Shown here one piece after another: positions 24,753 to 32,981 of a DNA stretch of 43,636 nt. Numbering within the stretch: position 1 is the stretch's first letter; every line of letters starts with the position of its first letter. The notes beneath the pieces are model-generated. The model saw only the letters and a program-made list of their open reading frames with translations. It searched no databases and was not told the origin of the DNA. Both the position numbers and the translations under genes were made by a program. This DNA is from Desulfosarcinaceae bacterium (GTDB lineage: Bacteria > Desulfobacterota > Desulfobacteria > Desulfobacterales > Desulfosarcinaceae). The stretch is from contig JASJCL010000029.1 of the NCBI GenBank assembly GCA_030066015.1, positions 1 to 43,636 of the forward strand, written 5' to 3'.

Positions 24753-24949
24753 GGATTGATCATTTGCGGAAAGAGATAAATCTGTTGGATCAATTGGACT
24801 GTTTCGGTGGCTTTCAGAAGGAAAATATGCTGTGTCGAAGGCATTGTGCCCTCAATATCCGTTGCGCCATCGAACAGGATCAGAACAATCGCATCGAATT
24901 GTTTGAAGACATGATGGCCGTTGAGGAGCAATTCAGCAAGATCCAGTAG
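24749..24949 (+). CDS. Small four-cysteine protein of unknown function
   Basis: A 66-residue acidic protein. The ATG overlaps the suhB stop (ATGA), with GGA in the suhB end as ribosome-binding site, so the two are translationally coupled. Four cysteines at 18, 29, 33 and 39 (C-x10-C-x3-C-x5-C, within CFGGF, MLCRRHCAL and RCAIE) could bind a metal or iron-sulfur cluster. The C-terminal part (about 42-66) is a charged helix. No signal or membrane segment is present. I do not recognise a named family; tight coupling and a compact cysteine pattern support a real gene. Confidence 0.7.
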   Translation: MRIDHLRKEINLLDQLDCFGGFQKENMLCRRHCALNIRCAIEQDQNNRIELFEDMMAVEEQFSKIQ

Positions 24950-25060
24950 GGGGGCGACCGCCAGCGATTTTGGAAACATCCTTCCGCTGGCTATCGGGCT
25001 ACCTCCCTCAGGTAGGGACTCCGGCGGATGGGCCGGCAGCCAAAGCGCGAACGCACAAGA

Positions 25061-25092
25061 AAAGGGAGCCAAGCGGCTCCCTTCTTTATTTT
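25061..25092. terminator. Bidirectional terminator between suhB unit and dnaA
   Basis: AAGGGAGCC-AAGC-GGCTCCCTT is a perfect 9-bp stem (25062-25083) followed on the plus strand by CTTTATTTT. On the minus strand the stem is followed by TTTCTTGTG. It lies between the stop of the small cysteine protein (24949) and the dnaA stop (25120), so it can serve both directions. Confidence 0.85.
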
Positions 25093-25119
25093 AGCATATT
25101 GAGAGAATAGATGGTGACC

Positions 25120-26469
25120 CTAGCCGTGCGTTGATTCGATCTTGCGGCACAGATATTCCACTTGCTTTTGGATCTGGCAACTGCTTTTCAGCCCTTTTTC
25201 AACGCTACCGATGGCGTGCAAAGCGGTCGCATGGTATCGGTTGAAGCTGCGTCCGATCGCCTGAACGGACTGATCGGTGTACTTGCGCGCCAGGTAGATG
25301 GCGATCTGCCGGGGTCGCACGATGGCTTGTTTGCGGGAGCGCGATACCATCTCCTTGACACTAATCTTGTAGTATTTGCTGACAAGCTTTTTAATCCCAT
25401 CAACGGTGATGCTCTCCTGATGCTGGATCAGACTTTCCGTGACGTCCCGTGCCAGAGACAGGTTAATGGGAGTTTTCAACAGCGAAGCCCGCGCCGAGAT
25501 CCCAATCAGACCGCTTTCCAACTGCCGGACGTCGCGTACCAGTTCGCTCGCGAGGAACTCGAGAACCGGTTCGGGAATCCGGCAGCCCATTCGAGAGGAT
25601 TTGCGCTTTAAAATCCGCATGCGGGTGCGAAAACCCGGTTTATCGATGGAGGAGATCAGCCCGCCCGAGAGCCGGGAACGCAACCCATCGTTCAGCTTCG
25701 GAATTTCCGCCGGTGCGTAGCAGGATGAGAAGATGATCTTCTTGTTGGCATCGAACAGCAGATCGAAGGTGTCGGACAACTCCTGCTGGGTGCGGGCCTT
25801 GCCGCTCAAGTAGTGTACGTCTTCCAAGAGAAGTACATCGCATTTGGAACGGTATTTTTCTTTAAAACTACCGATGGAGTTGGTTTTGAAGGATGTCACC
25901 ATCTCATTGGTGAAGTCCTCGGCCGTCATGTAGTAGACGCGTTCACGCGGAAACTCCGTTAGAATGTGATGGCCGATTGCCTGGGACAGGTGGCTCTTAC
26001 CCATGCCGGTTGGTGAGAGAAGAAAAAGCGCGTTCTGATGGGCACATTTCTGGGCGGCCAGGGAGAGGGCCGCTGAGTAGGCGAAATTGTTGTTGCCGCC
26101 GACGACGAATTCATCGAAGGTGAAGTCGTCCCGCAGGACGCGACCGCCATGGGGACGCAGGGAAATATTGGGCAACGGCAGTTGTTGAGGACTGGCGGCT
26201 CTGGTACCCTGCTGTTCCTCTTTGCTGGATTTCGGTTGAATTTTTAGGCACAGCGAGCAATGCGCCCCGCCGACCCTGGCGACCTCGGCTTCCAGCACGG
26301 CCTTGTAGTGATCCCAGACCCGTTTGCGAAAAAACGCATTGGGACAATAGAGAATCAGCTGATCATCCTGGACGCCACCACATGTGATCGGTTCGATCCA
26401 CATGCTGTAGCTATGTGCCTGAATTCGTGTTTTCAGAGAAGACTTCACCGCCCGCCAGAGGTCGTCCAT
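25120..26469 (-). CDS. dnaA: Chromosomal replication initiator protein DnaA, divergent form
   Basis: Initiates replication by binding and melting the origin. The 449-residue protein shows all four domains: domain I starting LWRAVKSSLKTRI with MWIEPI (about 1-75), a short linker, AAA+ domain III (about 115-330) and DNA-binding domain IV (about 345-449). Several normally invariant blocks differ. Walker A reads SPTGMGKSH instead of GGxGxGKTH, Walker B reads LLLEDVH instead of LLIDDIQ, box VII reads LRSRLSGGL, and the domain IV signature reads NRYHATALHA where most DnaA have GRDHTTVLHA. RPRQIAIYLARKYT is kept. dnaN does not follow; the gene stands alone and converges with the suhB unit. Confidence 0.93.
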   Translation of the reverse strand: MDDLWRAVKSSLKTRIQAHSYSMWIEPITCGGVQDDQLILYCPNAFFRKRVWDHYKAVLEAEVARVGGAHCSLCLKIQPKSSKEEQQGTRAASPQQLPLPNISLRPHGGRVLRDDFTFDEFVVGGNNNFAYSAALSLAAQKCAHQNALFLLSPTGMGKSHLSQAIGHHILTEFPRERVYYMTAEDFTNEMVTSFKTNSIGSFKEKYRSKCDVLLLEDVHYLSGKARTQQELSDTFDLLFDANKKIIFSSCYAPAEIPKLNDGLRSRLSGGLISSIDKPGFRTRMRILKRKSSRMGCRIPEPVLEFLASELVRDVRQLESGLIGISARASLLKTPINLSLARDVTESLIQHQESITVDGIKKLVSKYYKISVKEMVSRSRKQAIVRPRQIAIYLARKYTDQSVQAIGRSFNRYHATALHAIGSVEKGLKSSCQIQKQVEYLCRKIESTHG

Positions 26470-26502
26470 TCAAGTCACTTTCTATATAATCACAGATGAA
26501 GC

Positions 26503-26544
26503 GACGGCGTCGCCGTCCAGGTCTCGTTGACGGCAACGCCGTCA
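26503..26544. repeat. Two inverted repeats with shared GACGGC arms upstream of dnaA
   Basis: GACGGCG-T-CGCCGTC (26503-26517) and TGACGGC-AAC-GCCGTCA (26528-26544) are both perfect 7-bp inverted repeats with the same GACGGC/GCCGTC core, ten bases apart. They begin 34 bp upstream of the dnaA start, where a promoter or leader would be, so they could be paired operators or leader hairpins. Confidence 0.6.
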
Positions 26545-26936
26545 GGGGAACGAAAGATCCATCACCCCAAAAAGGGAAACGGAGTTGAACAAATGGAAGA
26601 TTAATCTCGATTAAGTGAAACAAAGCCGATTAACGATCAAAGCCAACGCCGTTTTAATGAGCCGCCGGAAAATTGTCAAACCTGAAATTCTGCATTCCTC
26701 GGCCCATCCTGAACGGCCGTTCGATGCCATTATAAACACCCATTTTTATTCATATTTAAAGAAGGTGGAGACCCCGATTGGCGTAAACACAGGCTTTCAG
26801 CAGCACTACCGATCTGCAAGCATATTAAAGAGATTGGGACTTGTTAACAATGCTTCACAAAGAATCATATCTCTTTTTTTTGTCGATTTTCGACTTTTTT
26901 CGACTGATTTCAAATTAGGCTGTGTTAGGAGGCCAA

Positions 26937-26955
26937 AAATTCATAAAATGAATTT
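26937..26955. repeat. Inverted repeat in dnaA-uvrA gap
   Basis: AAATTCAT-AAA-ATGAATTT is a perfect 8-bp AT-only inverted repeat. It lies 37 bp before the uvrA promoter and could be an operator for it or an unwinding element. It has the size of a dimeric repressor site but does not match a box I can name. Confidence 0.5.
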
Positions 26956-26991
26956 CAATCAGTCTTAACTGGTCACAATCACTTTAATTTG

Positions 26992-27021
26992 TTTACAAGG
27001 CCATGGGTGCAAGGCTACAAT
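26992..27021 (+). promoter_or_regulatory. Candidate promoter of uvrA
   Basis: TTTACA (26992-26997), an 18-base spacer and TACAAT (27016-27021), about 150 bases before the uvrA ATG at 27172. I saw no LexA-type CTGT-N8-ACAG box overlapping it. Confidence 0.5.
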
Positions 27022-27171
27022 TCGGCCTCGCGGGCCTTGTGCTGCCCCGACGACCAGGCTCCCACGACGGTCACTGCGGACCTCCTTCACCACTGGTATC
27101 GCGCAAGGGTAAAGCGATGCCATCACGGCAGCATCGTCGACGGCGACCATACCGGATCAATCAGAGGCTTC

Positions 27172-30009
27172 ATGAGCAGTAAGCGCATCGTCATTCGTGG
27201 TGCACGCCAGCACAATCTCAAACAGATTAATCTCGATCTGCCCAAACATCGCCTGATTGTTATCACGGGACTATCGGGCTCGGGCAAATCCAGCCTTGCC
27301 TTCGATACTCTCTATGCAGAGGGACAGCGTCGGTATGTGGAATCCCTGTCCGTCTATGCACGCCAATTTTTGGAGCGCATGCAAAAACCGGATGTGGATC
27401 ACATCGATGGGTTGTCTCCGGCCATCGCCATCGAGCAGAAATCGGCCAGCCACAACCCGCGCTCAACGGTCGGCACGGTTACCGAGATCTACGACTATCT
27501 GCGCCTTCTGTATGCGCGGGTGGGGGCGGCGCACTGTCATCGCTGCGGTGCCCCCATCGTGGCCCAAGCGCAGGATCAGATCCTCTCGGAAGTGATGGGC
27601 CAGCCCGAAGGCACCCGACTGATACTCTATGCGCCGGTTGTTAGCGCCGAGATGGGCAAGCACCGCGAACTGCTGCGACGAATGCGCAAGGACGGTTTCG
27701 CGCGGGTGCGCATCGATGGGGAGACCCACCTGCTGGAGGCCGCACCGGCCCTGTCCCAAGATCAGCGGCACGATATCGATGTGGTCATTGACCGGTTGAT
27801 TGTCAAAGCCAACATTCGCAATCGCCTGGCGGATTCGCTCGAACTCGCCTTAGCGCTCGCCAATGGACGTGCCGTAATCGAATTTCTCGCGGCAGGTCGG
27901 AGTGCCGTTGCCAAACAACTTCATTTCAGTGAAACCCCGGAATGTACCCAATGCGGGATCCAATCCACGAGCCTTGAACCGGCGAATTTCTCCTTCAATT
28001 CTCCCCACGGCGCGTGTCCCCACTGTGATGGGCTTGGGACGACCAGCGAGATTGATCCTGGCCTCCTTGTTCCAAATCAGCGCCTGAGCCTCAGAGAAGG
28101 TGCCGTCGATATTTGGTCCCATCGCAACTCGGTGGCCTTCATGAATTTCCTCGAGGCGTTCACCCGGCACTACAAAACCGACATCTTCACCCCCTTTGAA
28201 CAACTGCCGGATGCATTCAAGACGGCCCTCATGAACGGATCCGGAGCGGTGCAGATTCCCTTCTTCACCGAAAAAGAACAGGGGCGCCACATTCAGCCGC
28301 GCCCCTACGAAGGCCTGATTCCCCAATTGCAGCGGCGCTACCAGGAGACAGATTCACCGCATGTCCGTGAAGAGATCCGCCGCTACATGGCACATAGCCC
28401 CTGTCGGCACTGCCAGGGGAGCCGACTGCGCCCTGAAAGCCGTTCTGTTAGAGTTGGCGGCATCAGTATCCAAGCAATGACGTCTTTCACCGCTGCAGAG
28501 GCATTGGCCTTTGTCAAGGCGCTGGGCCTGGAAGGGAAAGCCGCAGCCATCTCCGAGCGAATTCTGAGGGAGATTATTGCGCGACTCAGCTTTCTGCTGG
28601 ATGTCGGATTGGGCTATCTGTCCCTGGACCGACCCGCCCACACCCTCTCGGGTGGCGAGAGCCAACGCATACGCCTGGCGACCCAGATCGGTTCCAAGTT
28701 GACGGGTGTCCTCTACGTCCTCGACGAGCCCAGCATCGGTTTGCACCAGAAGGACAATCAGCGCCTATTGCGCACCCTGACCTCGATGCGGGACCTGGGC
28801 AACACCGTCCTGGTCGTGGAGCACGATGAAGAGGCGATACGTCAAGCCGATTATGTGGTCGACATGGGCCCGGGCGCCGGCATGCAAGGGGGCGAAGTGG
28901 TCTTCGCCGGAGATCCGGCGGCCCTACTCGAAGACCCGCACTCGCTCACCGGTAAGTACTTGTCAGGGCGTAAGCGCATTTCTCGTCCGAAAGTGCGCCG
29001 CGAGGGCAATGGCAAGCAACTCTCCATCCGGGGTGCTCGCCTCCACAATCTGAAGCAGATCGATGTGGACCTGCCGCTGGGGTGCATGATCGTTGTCTCC
29101 GGCGTCTCGGGATCGGGCAAGTCCTCTCTGATCATCGAAACGCTCTACAAGGGTATTCGCCAACGCCTGCATGGCGCCCGCGAGCGCGCCGGTGTGGTAG
29201 ACCGATTGGACGGATGGCAGCAGATTGACAAGGTGATCCACATCGATCAGGGGCCCATTGGCCGCACACCACGCTCCAACGCCGGAACCTACACGGGACT
29301 TTTCAGCTTCATCCGGGAGATCTTCTCGCGTACCCCTGAAGCGCGCATGCGGGGTTACAAACCGGGTCGTTTCAGCTTCAACACCAAGGGTGGCCGCTGC
29401 GAGGCCTGTGCCGGCGACGGCATCGTTAAAATAGAGATGCATTTTCTACCCGACGTATACGTCCCCTGCGATGTGTGTAAAGGGAAACGGTACAACCGCG
29501 AGACCTTGGAGATCCGCTACAAGGGCAAGAATATCGCCGATGTGCTGGACATGACGGTCGACCAGGCCTTGGCGTTCTTCCGGCGACTTGCCAATATTCG
29601 AACGAAGCTGGAGACCCTGGCGGATGTGGGCTTGGGCTATATCCATCTCGGTCAGGCAGCCACCACCCTCTCGGGCGGAGAGGCCCAGCGAATCAAATTG
29701 GCCAAGGAGCTCAGCCGCAAGAGCACCGGCAACACCCTTTACGTGCTCGATGAACCCACTACCGGATTACACCTCGAGGATGTCAGTCAATTACTGCATG
29801 TATTGAACCGATTGGTGGACGCGGGCAACAGCGTCATCATCATTGAACACCACTTAGAGGTGATCAAATGCGCGGACCATGTCATCGACCTGGGACCGGA
29901 GGGCGGTGAGGGTGGCGGGAAAATCGTGGCGCAGGGCCCGCCCGAGGCCATCGCGGCGGCACCTCGCTCCCATACGGGCCGTTTCCTGGGCAAGTTGCTA
30001 AACGGATGA
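27172..30009 (+). CDS. uvrA: Excinuclease ABC subunit A
   Basis: Damage-recognition ATPase of nucleotide excision repair. From the ATG at 27172, preceded by AGAGG, it has 945 residues (E. coli 940). It contains two ABC modules with Walker A GLSGSGKSS (about 34) and GVSGSGKSS (about 644), and two LSGGE signatures with DEP Walker B motifs. There are two zinc modules, C-x2-C...C-x2-C at about 258 and C-x2-C...C-x2-C at about 743. The in-frame extension back to 26989 crosses the predicted promoter and is not UvrA-like. A single-gene unit with its own promoter and terminator, it is divergent from dnaA. Confidence 0.97.
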   Translation: MSSKRIVIRGARQHNLKQINLDLPKHRLIVITGLSGSGKSSLAFDTLYAEGQRRYVESLSVYARQFLERMQKPDVDHIDGLSPAIAIEQKSASHNPRSTVGTVTEIYDYLRLLYARVGAAHCHRCGAPIVAQAQDQILSEVMGQPEGTRLILYAPVVSAEMGKHRELLRRMRKDGFARVRIDGETHLLEAAPALSQDQRHDIDVVIDRLIVKANIRNRLADSLELALALANGRAVIEFLAAGRSAVAKQLHFSETPECTQCGIQSTSLEPANFSFNSPHGACPHCDGLGTTSEIDPGLLVPNQRLSLREGAVDIWSHRNSVAFMNFLEAFTRHYKTDIFTPFEQLPDAFKTALMNGSGAVQIPFFTEKEQGRHIQPRPYEGLIPQLQRRYQETDSPHVREEIRRYMAHSPCRHCQGSRLRPESRSVRVGGISIQAMTSFTAAEALAFVKALGLEGKAAAISERILREIIARLSFLLDVGLGYLSLDRPAHTLSGGESQRIRLATQIGSKLTGVLYVLDEPSIGLHQKDNQRLLRTLTSMRDLGNTVLVVEHDEEAIRQADYVVDMGPGAGMQGGEVVFAGDPAALLEDPHSLTGKYLSGRKRISRPKVRREGNGKQLSIRGARLHNLKQIDVDLPLGCMIVVSGVSGSGKSSLIIETLYKGIRQRLHGARERAGVVDRLDGWQQIDKVIHIDQGPIGRTPRSNAGTYTGLFSFIREIFSRTPEARMRGYKPGRFSFNTKGGRCEACAGDGIVKIEMHFLPDVYVPCDVCKGKRYNRETLEIRYKGKNIADVLDMTVDQALAFFRRLANIRTKLETLADVGLGYIHLGQAATTLSGGEAQRIKLAKELSRKSTGNTLYVLDEPTTGLHLEDVSQLLHVLNRLVDAGNSVIIIEHHLEVIKCADHVIDLGPEGGEGGGKIVAQGPPEAIAAAPRSHTGRFLGKLLNG

Positions 30010-30046
30010 GTCACGGGCGATACGCAACCCTTGTTTCCAATAGATA

Positions 30047-30082
30047 ACGGCCACCCCTCCGGAGGAAGGGTGGCCGTTTTTT
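30047..30082 (+). terminator. Rho-independent terminator of uvrA
   Basis: ACGGCCACCC pairs perfectly with GGGTGGCCGT around a CTCCGGAGGAA-type loop and is followed by six T (30077-30082). It begins 38 bases after the uvrA stop. The opposite strand lacks a good T-run, so it serves uvrA rather than atpE. Confidence 0.92.
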
Positions 30083-30162
30083 GAACCGTGTTGCTTGATA
30101 TCAAAGGAGATGAGCCGCTGTGGCTGATGATCGGCCGATATCGCCTTTGATGGATCCCGCGG

Positions 30163-30453
<291 letters not shown>

Positions 30454-30553
30454 CTACTCTACCTCCTGTCAAAGATGTTAAAAAATGGCTTCTTCCAATT
30501 TACCCACAACGGTAACCGTTTTGAATGCTTTTATAGAGGGCCCGACGATCTGA

Positions 30554-31243
30554 TCAGTGTGCGTGCTCCATGGCCCCCGAGAAGTAGATAATCGAGAGCA
30601 GGAAAAACACGAAGCCCTGCACGAAGGCCACGAAAACCCCCAGCGCCATGATGGGCAAAGGCGCAAAGAAGAGACCTGCCAACCCGAAGAGGATGGCCAA
30701 AACGATCTCGTGTCCCATCATATTGCCGAATAGACGGAAGGAGAGGGACAGGATTCGCGCCACGTGCCCAATGATTTCAATAATGAAGATCAGGGGCGCC
30801 ATCCACCAGACCGGCCCCATGAAATGTTTAACGTAGGCTACTCCGTGGTACTTCACACCGATAATGTGTGTGAAGACGACCACCACCAGCGCGCAGGAAG
30901 CGGTGGTGTTGAGATTGGCGGTGGGCGGCAAAAAGCCAGGGATGATGCCGATGAGGTTCCCCAGGAAAATATACAAGAATATAGTGGCAGCGAGCGGGAA
31001 AAGCCAGCGGCCCTCCTCGCCGACCGTTTCCACCATGAACTCTTCAATACCGGAGACGATTACTTCGGCCAAATTCTGAAATTTCCCCGGGATGAGCGTG
31101 ACCCCCTTTGCGGCCAGGGCGCCACAGACGATCAGGAACACCATCAACACCCAACTGTAGAGCACGTGCGGGTATGTGTGGGCAAAGTGTCCCAGGCCGA
31201 TGATTTCACACAACTTCACGAAGAATAGATAGGGATGCTCCAT
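30554..31243 (-). CDS. atpB: ATP synthase F0 subunit a
   Basis: Membrane stator subunit that forms the ion half-channels beside the c-ring. The 229-residue protein has about six hydrophobic segments. The essential arginine is Arg170 in SFRLFGNMMGHE, matching E. coli Arg210. HTYPHVLYSW near the start and GNLIGIIPGF in the middle are typical of subunit a. The start lies two bases after the atpI stop, so the genes are coupled, and atpE follows 103 bp later. Confidence 0.96.
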   Translation of the reverse strand: MEHPYLFFVKLCEIIGLGHFAHTYPHVLYSWVLMVFLIVCGALAAKGVTLIPGKFQNLAEVIVSGIEEFMVETVGEEGRWLFPLAATIFLYIFLGNLIGIIPGFLPPTANLNTTASCALVVVVFTHIIGVKYHGVAYVKHFMGPVWWMAPLIFIIEIIGHVARILSLSFRLFGNMMGHEIVLAILFGLAGLFFAPLPIMALGVFVAFVQGFVFFLLSIIYFSGAMEHAH

Positions 31244-31245
31244 CC

Positions 31246-31668
31246 TTACACCGCCTCCTTGCAGAATAGTATTTTCAGTTCTCGCGCAGTGGCCAGCATG
31301 ATGCTCGCCACCACCACGGAAAGTCCGATAAAAAGCCCGAGGGGATTGACCACGTGATATTTAATGAGCAGGAGGAGAATGACCCCGCTGATCATGAATC
31401 GCAGGTAGTATTTCGCGATCACCACGTTATGGGAACTCAGGTGGGGCGGGGTCAGGGCGTTCTTGAGGGTCTTGGCGAGCAGGTGAAAATTGACGGTCAC
31501 CAACAGGCCACCGCAGATGATGCCGAAAGCGAATTTGGGGGGCGCCAACCACAGTCCCAGGAGGCTTACAAGACAAAACAATACCCAATTGGTGCGGGTC
31601 ACAAAGTAGAGAATTCGCTGCTGCATATCCACGCGTGCCGCTTTCCGGTGCAGTGCCACCTTCGCCAA
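31246..31668 (-). CDS. atpI: ATP synthase protein I (AtpI-like)
   Basis: A 140-residue protein with four membrane segments, the layout of ATP synthase subunit I, which helps assemble the c-ring and possibly takes up Mg2+. Start: TTG at 31668, with AGGAAG about nine bases upstream, overlapping the region just after the atpZ stop. An internal ATG at 31626 (MQQRILYF) has no good ribosome-binding site. Family assignment rests on its place between atpZ and atpB and on topology, as this family is poorly conserved. Confidence 0.82.
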   Translation of the reverse strand: MAKVALHRKAARVDMQQRILYFVTRTNWVLFCLVSLLGLWLAPPKFAFGIICGGLLVTVNFHLLAKTLKNALTPPHLSSHNVVIAKYYLRFMISGVILLLLIKYHVVNPLGLFIGLSVVVASIMLATARELKILFCKEAV

Positions 31669-31670
31669 TG

Positions 31671-31889
31671 CTAAAGCTTCCTACTTTTCTTTATCGCCAG
31701 GCCGATGTTGCGATAGCCTGCCAGAATGCCAAAAACTAAAAAGAGAAGGGTGAGCCAGGGAGAGGTGGCAAAACGGCGATCCAGATATACGCCGATGGCC
31801 AATCCAATAAAGATCGATAACGCCACCGAGAGGCCAATACTGCTGAAAAAGGCCAACTCTTTTAGGTAGCGTCGTGTTTCTCGCTTCAC
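31671..31889 (-). CDS. atpZ: AtpZ-like F0 accessory protein
   Basis: A 72-residue protein with two membrane helices (about 12-33 and 43-62) and the pattern GLAIGVYLDRRFATSPWLTLLFLVFGILAGYRNI, written here only as its family landmarks GVYLDRRF and GILAGYRN. This is typical of AtpZ/AtpI-type small subunits found ahead of atpB. GTG start with GAGGG just upstream. Two bases separate it from atpI. It is the first gene of the F0 unit; the 229 bp upstream hold a possible promoter (TTGACT-type) that I consider weak. Confidence 0.85.
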   Translation of the reverse strand: MKRETRRYLKELAFFSSIGLSVALSIFIGLAIGVYLDRRFATSPWLTLLFLVFGILAGYRNIGLAIKKSRKL

Positions 31890-32118
31890 GGCCCTCGATT
31901 CTTAAGGATGCCCCGCCCGACCGGATGCGTCGACCCGTTGCGCCGATCATCTATCGAGGAAGCCTCCCCTCGCTGGAATATGTGCACCTAACACAGGCGC
32001 CCATTCAAGTCAACGTCAATTTAGCGGTTCGGCGCCCGGTGTCGAGTTAGTGTAAACCCACACCAGTCGTGCTCTTCGCGGGAAAATGCGCGGCGTTCCA
32101 TGCGGCGCCCGGCCGACC

Positions 32119-32925
32119 CTAGACAGCGATCTGATCCAGGTCAAAAACAGGCCCATCGATGCAGGCGTGACGATAGGGCGCATGCGTGTCCCTAACTGGC
32201 AAGGCACATCCCAAGCATGCGCCCATGCCACAAGCCATCATCGACTCGACCGAAACCTGGGCAAAGATGCCCCGTTGTTCCAGAAAGCCAGCTAGACAGG
32301 CCAGCATGGGCATGGGACCGCAGGCAAAGAGGGCATCCGGCGGGGACCGGTCCAAGGCGGCTTCCACCGGGTGGGTGATCAGGCATTGATCTCCGGCGCT
32401 GCCATCATCTGTGGTCAACGTAAGCGGCACTCCCAACGCCCTAAAATCATCCTGGCACAGGAGATCAGCCGCAGACTGACCGCCGATAAACACGTGACAA
32501 TCTTCAGGGTTCAGACGCTTTGCCAGCAAACGATCCGCCAGAAAGGGCATGGGTGCGACCCCAATTCCGCCCGCCACCAGAAAGACACGCCGCCAGGGCT
32601 TGTTGGCGGAAAAGCTTGAGCCCAGCGGGCCTAAAATCGGCAGCGTGTCACCGATGCGATAGTTGATCAGCGCATGGGTTCCCTTGCCCACGGTTTTATA
32701 GAGCAGTTCAAATCCGCTGACACGGCGGCCTCCGTCGAAGATCAATTTGTGGATGGAAAAGGGGCGCCGCAGGAGTGCTCCCGGCGCTCGCGGGATGCGG
32801 ACCATGACGAATTGGCCGGGCCGTGCACGGCCGAAGTCGCTGGGCGCAGTCAGACCCAAATGGTAAACGTCTTCCGACACCGCCGCGTTCCACAGAACGG
32901 ATGCCTCAAATTGCAGCATATCCAC
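32119..32925 (-). CDS. pyrK: Dihydroorotate dehydrogenase electron-transfer subunit (PyrK-like)
   Basis: FAD and [2Fe-2S] protein that passes electrons between dihydroorotate dehydrogenase B and NAD+. The 268-residue protein has the FAD-binding RPFSIHKL (about 54), the nucleotide-binding GGIGVAPM (about 119), and a cysteine set C232-x4-C237-x2-C240-x14-C255, the PyrK iron-sulfur pattern. No pyrD follows: the next 229 bp contain no gene, then comes atpZ. It begins 56 bp after pgeF. Other flavin reductase partners (for example sulfide dehydrogenase beta subunit) are alternatives. Confidence 0.88.
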   Translation of the reverse strand: MDMLQFEASVLWNAAVSEDVYHLGLTAPSDFGRARPGQFVMVRIPRAPGALLRRPFSIHKLIFDGGRRVSGFELLYKTVGKGTHALINYRIGDTLPILGPLGSSFSANKPWRRVFLVAGGIGVAPMPFLADRLLAKRLNPEDCHVFIGGQSAADLLCQDDFRALGVPLTLTTDDGSAGDQCLITHPVEAALDRSPPDALFACGPMPMLACLAGFLEQRGIFAQVSVESMMACGMGACLGCALPVRDTHAPYRHACIDGPVFDLDQIAV

Positions 32926-32981
32926 CCTCCTCCGCTTGTATCGTCCAAATCGTCATGGGAAGCGGTTTGCAACCATCTCTT

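Larger units (their letters stand above)
26470..26988. other. AT-rich gap upstream of dnaA, candidate origin region
   Basis: Between divergent dnaA and uvrA lie 702 bp without a supported gene; 26470-26988 is the richest in signals. It contains two dnaA-proximal inverted repeats (26503-26544), three GATTAA elements (26599, 26609, 26628), an AT-rich stretch with a pyrimidine run about 26835-26925, and an inverted repeat at 26937-26955. No exact TTATNCACA DnaA box was found by eye on either strand. Origin function is suggested only by location and composition. Confidence 0.3.

Noticed and set aside
26882-26900. GTCGA-TTT-TCGAC followed by T-run as a terminator
   Set aside because: The stem is only 5 bp with an A/T-rich loop, and no gene on the plus strand ends upstream of it.
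26615-26968. 117-codon plus-strand open frame between dnaA and uvrA
   Set aside because: It starts with GTG, has no ribosome-binding site, no recognisable family pattern, and crosses the AT-rich repeats. Kept as non-coding, though it does not shadow another gene and could be tested.
30476-30553. Extra small gene between atpE and atpB
   Set aside because: The gap is only 103 bp and the short frames there have no start with a ribosome-binding site.
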